Origin: Larix kaempferi
Taxonomy: Eukaryota > Streptophyta > Pinopsida > Pinales > Pinaceae
Direction: 5' to 3'
DNA length: 64,000 nucleotides
NCBI GenBank assembly: GCA_027924585.1
Contig: BSBM01000763.1
Location: 1,381,001 to 1,445,000, forward strand
In this document: piece after piece, positions 23,158 to 35,530 of the stretch
Layout of the letters: each line of letters starts with the position of its first letter
How positions within the stretch are numbered: the stretch's first letter is position 1
Translations under genes and position numbers: made by a program
Notes under the pieces: generated by a model
Told to the model about the DNA's origin: nothing
The model's input: only the letters and a program-made list of their open reading frames with translations
Databases searched by the model: none

Positions 23158-24460
23158 TGTCATGTCCCCTCCCGTTATACTAGTGCAATGGAGAGGATCG
23201 TGATCCCAAACCAGGCATCTAGCCCCGTGGACTTATGAAATAAGCATGCAAGTCATATGAGGACGCATAAGTGAAGTTTATACACAGCAGAAGTAATTTC
23301 AATTTCTCATTCATTTTACATCCAAGATATTCATCCATTAAACAATTGAAAGATAGCACAAGAGGATACTTATCTTAATGAAGTAGTCCCAAGCAACCAG
23401 CTACGCTTCTGCAACGTTCCACCCAACCGTAGGCCAGTGTGCTCCTTAATTTCTCAGCACCACTGCCACCCCCGAGCTGAGCATGATCTCCACAAGGAAC
23501 TAGGGAACAACAGGGTCTCACATAACCATAGATACACCAGAATCAGCCATACCAATCAGCAGTTGGGTTTCCGGGGTTGCTAGGAGAGGGATGCATATAA
23601 CAGCAAAAGTGTAAGTGCTGGCATGAGAAAAACGTTTCCACAGTGGAATGCATGAGATGGGGTTTCTTGAGCTTCAGAAAAACGTGGGTAGACTCAAAAC
23701 AAATTGGCAAACTGGGTAAATTCGACTGGGAGAGCAACCCATTCCAGAAAAATGCCCCAAGGGCAAAAACGACCTCTCCCTCAGCCCAAAATCGCGTCCC
23801 TCCTTTCCCAGCTACTACCCAATACCAAAAACGAGTTCCTGGACATGCAAAAACGCAGGGTTATGGTGAAAAAAATGTGGGGATCAACTCCAGTAAGCTC
23901 AGTCTGCGTGAGAGGAAGAATGGCCATGGGTGAAGAATGGCTTTGGGCCAATTTCGTGGGGGGTTTCTTGCCCAACAAGCCAAAAATCGATTTCCCAAGT
24001 TGCTGTCTTGCCCATACACGAAAATTGACAGCCATACCTCTCCCATCCCAAGGCATTAATTGTCTCAACCAATTCTTGGAAGAATTAAATGAATGGGTGC
24101 ATGAGACCAAATGGGTAGTTAAGAGTTCATGGGTTTCCTCCATGAAATGGCTTAACACCATGGCTCAAGGGTTTTGTTATTTTCCCTCCCTATTCCTTAT
24201 AAAGATCATGCCCCCATCTCTTTGTTGCATTGCGTAGCTAGTTGTGGGTATCTTTTCATTAAATTCGTATTTACATGATGTCTTATTTACATCGTGCCCT
24301 TCTAGCACAAGAACCATAGGCATCTATCTCTTTGATTTCCGGTACATAAAATGCTAAATCAATGGTGGGGCCTTGGCCTTGAGCTCCTCACCATGATTAA
24401 GTTACAATATTTACATCATTTACGATTTAATGCAAAGGGGGTCAAAATGGGGACGTGACA
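23158..24460 (-). mobile_element. solo LTR, 1303 bp
   Basis: It starts TGTCATGTCCCC and ends GGGGACGTGACA, near-perfect inverted ends of TG...CA type, with TSD TGAAT. No internal region is present, so it arose by LTR-LTR recombination. The - strand is assigned because a conserved block (GGTGAGGAGCTCAAGGCC and on, plus-strand 24363-24392) lies near its - strand start, as in the 33817 LTR on the + strand. Frames inside it (for example 23704-24237) lack motifs. Confidence 0.9.
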
Positions 24461-24465
24461 TGAAT

Positions 24466-27400
24466 AAGGGTAAAATTCTTATTGTGGGCAATTTCAGGTG
24501 GCTTGCAGAGAAGCCCAAGGTAGGAGGATCATAGACAGGGTTTTCGGTCTCATATTCTACACAACACGTCCTTACATAATTGAGCCAATTATTAGCTCAA
24601 TATGAAGGAACTGGTCGTCTATGGCTGATTGGGGTTGTGACGTGTGAACATACCTGCATTGTCAAGTATGTCATCCTTCTATGTATAATTATTGGAACCT
24701 GAACCGGGAAAAGGGAAGATGAAGAGACCAACTAAGAACAATAAGCTACCTATTCCAGGTGCAAATACTATAAGCTTGAAAATGCTCCTCACCCCCTTTA
24801 ATCCCTGTTCTTACAAGGTGAAATATATATGTGTGTGTGTGTGTGTGTGGGTGAATTATTTTATGTGTAGTGCTCTTTCTATGCAATATACCACACTATA
24901 TAGTGCGCTCAATACGCCTCTACATATTGTTTGCCAAACCAACTACAGGATTGTTTCCCAGGTTCTCCCTTGTTTCTTATGCTTTCCAAGTTCTGCAGTT
25001 ATTTTAGTATTTAGCACATCCGTCTTGAAGTGCATCAAATATGCCATTTTTTTTTTAAATCTCATAGAAAGAGATCCAGAAGATTAGGGTTTAACATTAA
25101 ATATTTGAAGTTAGGGTTCAACAAGTGAAGAAAGGGGTTCCAAAGCTAGCCCAAGGTGTAAAGGCTAAGATGAAGGAGGCCCTCAAGCTCCTCTCTTCCC
25201 TAGATGAAGTCGTACTTAAAATATGAGAGGGATAATACTAAAATCAACTCGTAAATTACTACAGGTTGTGTGAATTCACAATACAGTAAATTGAGACCAC
25301 TTGGAATAGCATAGCAAGCTAGGCTAAATGTCTAGAAAATATATATATATATATAAAAGCTAAAAGATAGAATAAAATATAATGTGCTGCTTCAAATGAA
25401 AGTGCCAGAAACTAAAGAGATCCATCGATGCTTGCAAGCAATTCTCCCAAAATCCGACGCACTTCTCTTCCGTGGTCTAGGTTGTGAGGTAGATGAGAAT
25501 TTCAAGTATAAACAATGAAAATCCTGCTACTACTACTTATTGCTAATCCGGATAAGTAATATAGTCCATAGAGAACGGGTTCGCTACAATAATTTTTCCT
25601 GCTTCACTGTTAAATCCCAGACCATCATTATTAAACTACACACTTATATCATAGAACACCTAGATACTCGCCTCATATCTGCTTTAACTTTGTCATTTGT
25701 ATAATTTGTGATTGGAATATGCAATCTTACATATTAATTAAAGGGTGTTTGACTTGACATGGAGTTTGGAGCTTGACTTTGGATAGTGATTAACTCTCCA
25801 AAAACAAAACTCTATGCTTTTGATCAATAGGAATTGAAAGTTTTAAAGACGGATTTATGGAGAAATTTAGCGCTCAGAAATAACAGCCAGACAATCTGGG
25901 GAAAAAAAATCACTGAAAATTGTAAACATTGTACGTTTGATTATGTCATTTTAGGCTATTTGAAGCTAGGAATCAGTACATCCAACCAATCTGTGGAAAA
26001 CAACAGTCCATACAAACTATGCCCCTTTTACAGTGTAATATTTTTACAGGTATTTCGTGATTCTTTTTCAGATTTTACATTGAGGAAAACACCTTCTTTT
26101 TTTTATAATTTTTAGGGTTTTCCTATTTTCCAGTTTTTATTGTTTTAATGATAATAGTGTTCTGAGATAAAGAACGAAAATACCTAACTTGAAAAGCACA
26201 AGATGGAACATAAAACACTTAAAACCCTAGATGGAGAACACTGACTAACGCAAAAGGTAGATGCAGATTTCTGGAAGAAAAGAGAGACAACATAGACTAT
26301 AAAATAAATAGGTAAATGCTATTAATGCATATTTTTTTTTTTGCTGGGGTTTTTGTAGCTAAATTCTCTCTAAAGAAACCGACTCAAATTAACAGCGTGA
26401 AATGAACCACTGCAAGGCACATCGAGCTTCAGTAATCAAACTATCGGATACCACAATTTCCAGTGCCAAAATTACTTTAAATGGTGTTTGAAACACAACA
26501 ATTCATAGTTGAGCGCACACCAAAATTACTTTAAATGGCTGTTGAAACAAAACCATCAGTATACACCCCACTTAGAATAAACTTTGAATAGAGGCTCTAG
26601 ATGAAAACGTTGTTTTAGAACACCTCCTACGGTAACAACAGAGATCTGGCCATATGCTGCCCTGATAATCATCATTTTCAGCATCAGTTCCAAGAGCCTC
26701 CCCCTCCGCATCTGTGTATATGAACCTCTCCTCTCGTCAAGTGGGAAAGCAGTTTCTATCAACCATGAGCTAAAGCTATCAACTACAGGGAAGCTATGGG
26801 GAAGGTAGTGTAGCTATATCTTTTTAAATCCCACGTTCTTTAACACATTCCCCTCCTACTACAATCGTTTCTTTCACTGCATTTCTCTACAATGGTGTCT
26901 CTTTTATATAAATTTAGTGTAAGTTAAAAAGTTGTAGCTCTAACCTGTGCTTAGTGCGAATGTGTTCCCCTCGAAACTAAATACCAACACTATCTTGTCT
27001 CCATAGATAAATAGGAGTCTCAACAAAATTTCTAGAGGGTTCCACTAGTTCCATTACACATTTTATTAGCTAGAGCTTACGTTTCAGCTCCATTGGCTGG
27101 GTCAATTCGTTTAGCTGGACTAATCCTGAAGTTAGCTTTTTATGGATTCCTGCGAGTATTCCTTATCTACCAGAAGCTACTGTATATTTATCACCATTTG
27201 CTCAAACAATTGTTGTAGTTACATTAATTTATAGTTTTCTTACAACTATCTAGCAGACTTATTAGAAATGCCTGGTCGCATATTCAAGTAGAGCCCATAT
27301 ATCAGTATCAACTACGAGCTCTATTTAGCAATCTACTTGTAACTTTAAGACATTTTTTTTTGTTACATATGAGCATATTGATTTAGCCGTGCAGCCGCCG

Positions 27401-28222
27401 TAGGGTCTCTATCCAATAGCCGAGCATTGCAGGTAATTTCCTAGTAATCGGCCTACTACTAGTTGAACGCGGTAGTCAAATAGTAAATATAATTCCATCC
27501 GCTGATAGTAAGTGCCATATTTGATTTGCTATCAGGTAAGTCGGTTTAAACATGCAAATGATACTTCACTATTAAGTGTTGTATGTGATTATTTGCGTTT
27601 ATTGTAATAGTATTAGCATGGTGTTTATTAAGGGATCCATTTCTCCTTAAGCTTCCCACATACTCAATATCATAAGTTTGCATCGAGCTATTTTATTTCT
27701 TTTATCCAAAACTTCTTATAGGGGTTTTCTTACACAATTTTTGGATATAAATTTTTTTTTTTTCAAACTTATATATTAAAACGTATATTCAATTCAATGC
27801 TCCTACTCCATTTTGGTGTATTTTCCCCAAGTGCATCACTTGTTCCTTGTTGATTTCTAGCTTTTGCATTCGACTTTACTATTTTTACTATTTAAAAGTC
27901 ATATGATGTTAAATCCCTTTTTTTCTGTTATATATCTATATATGTCTATCATAGTATTAGAAAAAAATACAGAACATTATTTCTATATTTTATAGAGTTT
28001 TGTATTTTATATTTTGGTCCCACTTTCACTAATGTAATTTGTGTTTTGTGTGTTTCGCAGGTAACTTATTGAGTTTTGCGTTGTTCTCCCTTTTTTTTTT
28101 CAATAGTATTAACAAGGTTTCGTCCTAAGTTATGTTAGTAAACTATAGGCTTAGTAAATTAGTAAATTTTCATGGTAGATAGGTTTGTGCAGGCCTCTTA
28201 AGGTCCGCGTTTTTGAGCCAAT
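24466..28222. other. remaining internal region of LARD element
   Basis: AT-rich, with a (GT)n microsatellite at 24831-24849 and several homopolymer T/A runs. No protein motif was recognised on either strand. A leader-like stretch precedes the PBS on the - strand. Confidence 0.5.
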
Positions 28223-28235
28223 GGCTCCGATACCA
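28223..28235 (-). other. primer-binding site on - strand
   Basis: GGCTCCGATACCA is the reverse complement of TGGTATCGGAGCC, one base off the initiator-Met PBS, and lies two bases from the LTR. The same two-base gap is seen in the other elements here. It fixes the element orientation. Confidence 0.85.
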
Positions 28236-28237
28236 AA

Positions 28238-31201
28238 TGTAGTGCCCAACCATGGCACTGGGTCTCTATTTCGTTTTCATGTAAATACCAAGTTTTTTTT
28301 GTTTTCTATAAAAAAAATCATATGTCGATGTTTCCATTTTCTATATGTTTATATGTCAGTTTTCTATATGTTTATATGTCTCTGCAAATAAATAAACATA
28401 AGGTTTTCTATATGTTTATATGTCTCTGCAAATAAATAGACATAAACTTAAGACTTTTCATTTTAGCTATGTTCATTTAACATACATAATTTGAAAATAA
28501 AAGAAAATACATTTTATTTAAGCTAACTCAGTAAAATACCTGGATGCGTAAATTGCAGTAAGATAAGAAGATTTATGTAGTGGATTCTGTAGGTTCCCTT
28601 AGCAACCTGAAATGATGTGTCCACCCTGCTGATCAGCTATTATCTTGCTGACCCTAGGAAATCAACGGATTTCCTAGCCCTCGAGCCCACAGACCGATAA
28701 TCTCCATAGAAGCCTTGTCCTTGGTTCATTAACCATACTATTCAGTGAGTTTTCCCCCTCCTCATTGGATTTTTCTCCCTCCTCCATTCCTCGAGTTGTC
28801 CCCATCCTCGGAATATTTCACTTCGACATACTAATCCTCACAGTTCTCCCACAATAACCTCCCCCGACTACTTTATTAAATCTTCCCTTAAATAGAAATT
28901 TTCCTCCTCCATAACTTCCTTGTCACTCCACCGCCCTAGCCTCATGGTTTTGGAAATATCAATCATTAATGCAACACCATTTTCAAGACAAAGTGATGAT
29001 TATATATATATTAATTAAACTCCCGAGACAATTTTTAAATAATATTAAAATCATAACTTCCTTGTCACTCCACCGCTTAGTTAAGTGTTTTAAATAATAT
29101 ATATTTTGTGTGACTTTTCAAGATATGAAATGACATAAATCTTAAATGTTTGTACCCACATCTCGATTCAAAACTAAATGTTCTAACTTGTAATAAATTC
29201 TAGTAATCATATCGTATAGTTTATTGTTAAATTGACTTTATGCATTAGTTTATTGTTAATCATATCGTATAGTAATCATATCCCTCGTATCTCCTTCATT
29301 TTATTTATTGTTCTATTTTTTCAATTAACATGAAAACAAATCCAATTACTCAATAATTTATTTAAACAAATCTTTTAATTTACTTGGAATGATTCTATCA
29401 ATTACTTAAATGAATAATCTATTTAATAATTTATTCAATCCACTATGCTTTATAAAAAGGATTATTATCATTATTATTATTAATTAAATAATAATAATAA
29501 TAACAATAATAGTAATTAATAATAATAGTAATTAAGTTAATGGTGAATAATGAACAACAATATTCATTTGTTTAATTGATAAATGATCCAATATCAACAT
29601 AGTACCTTTGTGTATTGATAAACGAAATACTCTTAATGGTTTGATTAATCATGATCAATAATTAAATAGTACACTCTTTCAGTATTAATGTTTAACTGTT
29701 ATACTTCATATTGACTTCATACTGACGTTATACTTCATACTGATGTTATACTTCATATTGACTTCATATATTGGCTTCATACTGACGACACCTTCACTTG
29801 AGTATACTTACAATTGAAGAAACTTATTTTAATTGTTCATTACATTGTTTACATACAAAGACTAAGTAACTTATTTTACACATTAGCATCTTGATCATAT
29901 ATTACTTAAGTCGTTTACTAACTCCTTAACTCGGTTATCTATGACAACTTATAGCATTGTTAAATCCTTATAAGTATGTTGTAAACAGATACTATCGCAC
30001 ATGTACAAAATGTGCATGCGTGGCTAGCGTATGCACAGGTCTGACAAGTACTATAAACATACATCATATTTCTTATGCTTAACAACTAATTAATACTAAT
30101 AATACTTCATGCAAACAGAACAATTATATATTTATCATAACATTACTAAAACATCATCGGTCATTTTATTAGTTAACCTTTAAGATTTCATTTCATTATC
30201 TTTATGATTACATTTGTTCAATCAATCAAGTACAAGGAAAGCTACCTACTACCACTAACTCAAGATCAAGGAATACCCAACCCTCAACAGTACTAACTAA
30301 CATATCCTCACATCCTAACCTATGTCCACATCCTCCCTATCCTTCCTCTGCTAGTACAAAAAGTGGATGCCAACTATACTGACCTGACCACATAGAACCT
30401 GAGAGCGGTAGCATCGGCTAACTAGCAGACCTAGCCTCTCCTAGCAGGAATCCGACCATCGTCATCACAACAACTTGGGGAGCGTGTCTCAGCACGGCCC
30501 TCCCACGACCCTGGGTATCATAGAAACATAGGGTGGGAAATACATCCATCCCTCTCAACATACTGGGTCTACACCCTTATCAAATCATACGTTGCTGCTA
30601 TCAAGATTATCAGTCCATGTCATCGTATCATCAATTTCGGTTGCTAAGTTTTACTGCATGGATAGGTTCTTATCCATATATCCGATCAAGTATCCGGATA
30701 TCCCATAGCCCTTGTGTCCTGTAGGTTAGTATTCTGCAAAATACACATTTTAGAACAAGCATTTCCATTCGATCACCAATTGATCCATATCATCAACATC
30801 ATTTTATTTCACGTCACAATTTTATCGCATCACAGGTATGCATGGAATATAACAGTTCTATCAATTTCATCATAGTATGGCATCCACGTACAATACCATA
30901 TATTTCACATTTCATCAATGAAAATGCTAAAACATATATTGTCATCATAAAAGCAATGAATCTCATGATAATCATAACTTAATAACTGCATGAACATAGT
31001 AACATCATAATATCGTTGCATCATAGTCATAATGAAAACATAACATAGTAACAACATAAACATGGTAGCAACATATAACCGGGTCGATCGTGTCATAAGT
31101 ATATTTTACTCACTCTTAGCTGAGTTGAATAGATAGAAAAAGAAATAAAGTGCAATATGTCTCACGGATAAATCTATCTAGTCGAAATATGGGGCGTTAC
31201 A
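28238..31201 (-). repeat. LTR of LARD element (right copy, 5' LTR)
   Basis: 2964 bp, partner of 16352-19300. It begins TGTAGTGCCC and ends GGCGTTACA, then TSD TATAG. The extra length is mostly the expanded AAT tract. On the - strand it opens TGTAACGCCCCATATTT. Confidence 0.95.
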
Positions 31202-31325
31202 TATAGGAAGTAAATAATACTGCATGCATCATCATATCATTTTGCATTCACATTTACATATATATCATCATTACATCAAAGGCTCGTTAACATTAAAAAA
31301 AAACATAAAAAGTGCATCAATGTGC

Positions 31326-31349
31326 ATATATATATATATATATATATAT
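31326..31349. repeat. (AT)n microsatellite
   Basis: An uninterrupted run of 12 AT dinucleotides. Confidence 0.95.
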
Positions 31350-31492
31350 CAAAATGTCTTAGTGTCTACATCATCATATAGGCATAACTATATAGAGGAT
31401 CCCCAACAACTTCCTCATCATAAAAATACAAATCCAAGCACATCTAAATTCCCCATGCCCATAACATTGGGGGGCATTCCACAACCTTGCTA

Positions 31493-32800
31493 CTAATCAT
31501 ATGATTCCTCCTCGTCATCCTCATCCTCATCCTCCTCCTCCTCGTCTAACTCAGTCTCCTCATCAGTTGTCTCCTCCTCGTCATCGTAAGGAGCATCTAC
31601 CTAGGACATGGCTCGTACAGCCTCGGCTGCCATCGAGATATACTGCATAATCGGCCTCCACTCTCATGGTGCATCGTATCATATTTTGATCAAATCCTGA
31701 TCCAGTCATTGCTAGTCGTCATCGACTATACCCTATAACAGACGGTTAATCCCCACTTGTAGTGAATCCAAATTTGACGAAGCACTATGCTGAGAGTGGT
31801 GCCCCTAACCAAGAGAGTCAATCCCCTTGAATATGCCCCTCCATATCCTATAACCTGTTGGATCCTCGATCCCACATTTGCACACACATAAGCAATACAT
31901 TAGTATCATCACCATATAAAAATAACTCTAACTACCATATATGCTATGAAGTACAAAAACATGGTACTGTAAAACATAATGTATACATACTGTCTGGTCC
32001 CTAGGATTGACTAGGAGGACATGGTAGCTCTGCATCACCTCTGTAATCCATCCCTACATAGGGATAGTCCTTAATGACTACCAGTAACTTCAGCCACTAT
32101 GTGAAAAAATTCCTAGTGAAGAACCTCCCCACCAATCCTCCATCCTCGCGAGTCATCATCTCCCTCCACCGTCGCATTCTTGGCTTAGTGGGCCCACAAT
32201 CATGTATCGCCGGATGCGTTCATAGATTCAATACTCACTCGAAGAATAAAGAGAACATGAACGAGGGGAAGCAGAAATCCCCTCTTGACTGACTCATCTT
32301 GGTCAACTCCCACCAAACTGATGTGAGATACATCTAACCCCACCCAAAGTATGTCCCCTCCAGTACCTTCTCCACTAGCATCAACTGACCACCATACACC
32401 TTGTAGGGTGATTTTGAACCCAACACCCGCACTCCTACATCTGCTTTAGCCTATGTATCCAGGCTCTCGATGTCAGAGATCAAAATGTCTTTGTGATGCA
32501 CACATGTTGACACATAACAATGCCGCTGCAACATGTCCTCCATGGAAACATCACTTGGATTCCTCGGTTGCGTGTCGGTAATCACACCCAGCTATGGGAG
32601 TCCCATAAATAAGTACACATCAGTCATGGTTAGCTCTATCTGCTCCCCGTGTATCAAAAAATATCCTGTGTTAGCATCCCAAAACTCAATCAACTTGTTC
32701 AATAGGATATGTTTCGCACGCATAAGGAGCACCCTCATGAAATTCAGTAGTTCACAATGAGCTAGAGTATCCTCCACATCCCGATCATCATCAATATCCT
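31493..32800 (-). pseudogene. plant-mobile-domain-like gene remnant with acidic tail
   Basis: On the - strand one frame runs from about 32800 with RDVEDTLAHCELLNFMRV, LNKLIEFWDANTGYFLIHGE and QIELTMTDVYLFMGLP, then TAG 32589. It continues in the same frame through NPSDVSMEDMLQRHCYV, YKVYGGQLMLVEKVLEG, FGWG, YLTSVWWELTKMSQSRG and GGLVGRFFTRNFFT, with about six stops. Near 31990 a GTATGT donor-like site precedes an AT-rich gap. The frame then resumes with CGIEDPTGYRIWRGIFKGI and ends in an Asp/Glu run (31499-31580), stop at 31493-31495. The LTM.DVY...GLP core matches the plant mobile domain (aminotransferase-like) style found in host MAIL genes and in transposons. Which of the two it came from cannot be told. 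Confidence 0.5.
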
Positions 32801-32879
32801 ACAGTAGTGATCCAAGCTCGCGCTCATGCTAGTTCACTCTCAACATCCTGCAAACCCACATCCAATCATGCCTTCAATA

Positions 32880-33816
32880 CTATGCAATGAGACCATTCCC
32901 CTCGGGGAAAATCATTTTTGTAGGGAAAAGAAGTGTGCCCATAGTGCACCTATTTTCTCAACAGGCGCGGCCTGGAGCACACTTTTACCCTCAAAAAGCG
33001 CGCTCCAAGAGCACATCTGTCTATCCTACATGCACACTCGGAGAACATTTTTCCTTTCGAAAAGCGCACTCTAGCGCATCCATGCCCTATCCCCGCTCAC
33101 TAGGGCACCCCAGATGCCCAAAATTTAGTCATAAACCATGAAAAATGATGGGTATGGTGTCAATATTTACCTAGAAGTCACAAAGTTTGATTCTGCCAGT
33201 CATATTGCATGAAATGAATAGTTAACTTTATGGGGCCCTCCACACTCCTTCAACTCCAAACAGTGAAAATGACATGTGGAAGGTGGGATCCCCCTCATTT
33301 ATGGCCTATTTTTCCCCCTTTTTCTTTCTTTGACCCTTCCGAAGTCCTCCGACATCCATTTTTCGCATCGTTCAAACTGTCGGATTTAGAATTCCATGCC
33401 TGTGTTGATACTTGAGATCATTTCTCGGTCCCACTCACCTTTCTTTTGGTCATCCTTTCAAAGGCCCCCTCCTCGATTTGCATGCCATGAGGTATGTCAA
33501 TGGCTCTTGGTATCTTTTCATCATTTATCCATCATGGCCTATTCACGAGCCCTTCTCTCCCTCCATACTCTAGTTATTGCATTATTTTGTTGTCATTCAT
33601 CTTCCCACAAGTAGGCCCCATCAGTGTTCCCCCTCAACTTCTTTATTGGTCCAGTCATACTTGTCCCATGTTTTGAACACTTCCTCCTTGCTTGAATTTC
33701 ATACCTATTCCGTATACGTTTATCCCTTTTTCGGGCCGAGCAGATCCTTTTACGAAAAAGGCACTTAGGGAGTTTCCGTTAATCTCTTTTCTGAATCCTT
33801 AAAGAATGAAAAGCTC
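32880..33816. other. unassigned spacer
   Basis: GC-richer than its surroundings, with GCGCACTC/GCGCGCTCC-like motifs at 32960-33080. Several short frames on the + strand (33230-33768) have no recognisable domain. It may be the upstream region of the mobile-domain-like remnant. Confidence 0.35.
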
Positions 33817-34750
33817 TGTAACATACCTCTTTTGTACCCTATTATTTTATAAATGTAAATTAATATTGTAATTTTTTTTCTGGTGAGGAGATCAAGGCCA
33901 AGGCCCCACCAGTAAACCCTGCAGTTAGGTTGTTCAATTCCTAAGCTATAAATTGTAACTCAAGAGACTAAGGGTGGCAACACAACTAAACGACAACAAC
34001 TGAATCCATTAGGGGGGGAGATAGATGGCTAGGAAATGAGGGGAAGTTACTTAGTGACGTCAGATGCCATCTTTAGGACTTTGGACATGGGAATACGTAT
34101 AACTAGTTGCATAAGGTCTAAAGCCTAGAGTAATATCCCAGTTGAAGTAAATCGTGATTAAACTAATATTTCTAAGTGACAACTAGAAGTTAATGAACAT
34201 CTAGGACCTCTTTAGTGAGTGGAAATCTAATTACCACTATAAATATTAATAAGATTTAAAGATCATCTTATTTATAATATCCATCTTAAAATGGCATCTA
34301 GTGCCAACAATTATTCTTAGAACTTCTAAACTAAGATTTCATTTCATGAGTAGACATTGCTATATGTTGTTATATATATATATAGAAAATACCAATAATA
34401 CCATTAGTTTTATAAGTGTTAGTTAGTGAACACTTATACTAATCCAAGGGGTAAACATGCTCTTAGTGGTTAAACAAAGCATTTTATACACATATAGATC
34501 TATCTATATGTAATAAAGTTTTAGGTATCGACCTTTTTCACTCATTCATTCTATATGCGAAGGAATACATCACTAAGAAGTTATTGAAATAATACATATG
34601 AAAGTATTATTTTGCTTAGAGAATAAATCACTTTAAGTGATTTAGTTTTTATTATGAAATTGAATTTTTTATAACCTTAAAAAGTCGAGTCATAAGACTT
34701 AAACGAGTGGTGACTCTTTTATAACTCCCCACTACCTCCTTAAGCTCAGC

Positions 34751-35014
34751 ATGAAGATCTTAAGTGACCCATCATCCCACGATCGGAGGGAAGACTCAGT
34801 GAGTAGGCTAGCCGAAAAGAGAGAGATTCCCTCACGTTTTGTGTGGACTCTCCATGGAGAGGTAAAGTCTCCAAATTTTATTTCCAGACTTCAATCGGAT
34901 GATTGTGGGTTTCCCTCTGAGCATAGAGGAAACTATGCCTGTTTTATATTTAGTTTCGCTTGTGTAAGCCCGATCGCTGTGAAATCTATGTTTGATATTT
35001 TTATTTATTTATGA
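34751..35014 (+). CDS. LTR-borne ORF, 87 aa, unknown
   Basis: It starts MKILSDPSSHDRREDSVS. The partner in LTR copy 2 (42077-42430, 117 aa) has the same start and end, and the two differ by two length changes of 39 and 51 bases, both in frame. No known domain is recognised. It could be a real small protein read from the LTR transcript, or chance. The conserved frame is the only support. Confidence 0.35.
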   Translation: MKILSDPSSHDRREDSVSRLAEKREIPSRFVWTLHGEVKSPNFISRLQSDDCGFPSEHRGNYACFIFSFACVSPIAVKSMFDIFIYL

Positions 35015-35303
35015 ATGTGATAGCTATGCTTCCGGTTTGGCAGCGTGGGATTTGGAGAAAGGGGCGGCCGAGGGAGCCGATCCCTGAACTTCTTTGTTAA
35101 ATATTTTAAATCGTGTTGTATTGTACCTCTGCATGGTAACTATAGAGTGCATGATCCCTGAACTCCTTTGTTATATATTACCATGCAGGATTGAAACCGC
35201 AAGGATCTGCTTATATATTGTATGCTGGTTGGAAATCGCAGTGATCTGCTTCTATAGTACATGCTAGAACGAAATCACAGTGATCTGTTTATATATTTAT
35301 TTG

Positions 35304-35530
35304 TTGGTTTATATATATATAGGTTGTATATATGCTGGACTTGTTTTGATCGAAACAGGACGGCGTGTAACTCGATCCCCAAAATGTTGGTTTATATATA
35401 TTGGTTGTATATATGCTGGACTGGTTTTGATGAAATAGGACGACGTGTAAGCCGATCCCCAGAATGTTGGTTTATATGTATATCTTGGTTACATATATGT
35501 TGGATTTGTTTTGATGCGTGGATATTGAGG
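35304..35530 (+). repeat. 80-83-bp tandem units in LTR
   Basis: Units starting TTGGTTTATATATAT and running through GGACGGCGTGTAA.TCGATCCC begin at 35304, 35387 and 35467. The chromovirus insertion in the second LTR hit the CGATC of such a unit. Shorter GAAATCGCAGTGATCTG units precede them (35225-35300). Confidence 0.85.

Larger units (their letters stand above)
16352..31201 (-). mobile_element. LARD-type non-autonomous LTR retrotransposon, 14.85 kb
   Basis: Two 2.95-kb direct repeats start TGTAGTGCCC and end GTTACA, and are flanked by TSD TATAG. The internal region (19301-28237, 8.9 kb) has no gag or pol frame. The PBS is found as its reverse complement two bases inside the right LTR, and the PPT lies next to the left LTR, so the element reads on the - strand. 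LTR ends, PBS and PPT are of gypsy type in style. A solo LTR inserted later at 23158-24460. It must have used enzymes of another element. Confidence 0.93.

Noticed and set aside
23704-24237. 177-codon + strand frame inside the solo LTR, with an overlapping 126-codon - strand frame
   Set aside because: No domain is recognised, both strands are open because the stretch is GC-richer, and it lies within a 1303-bp LTR with exact TSD.
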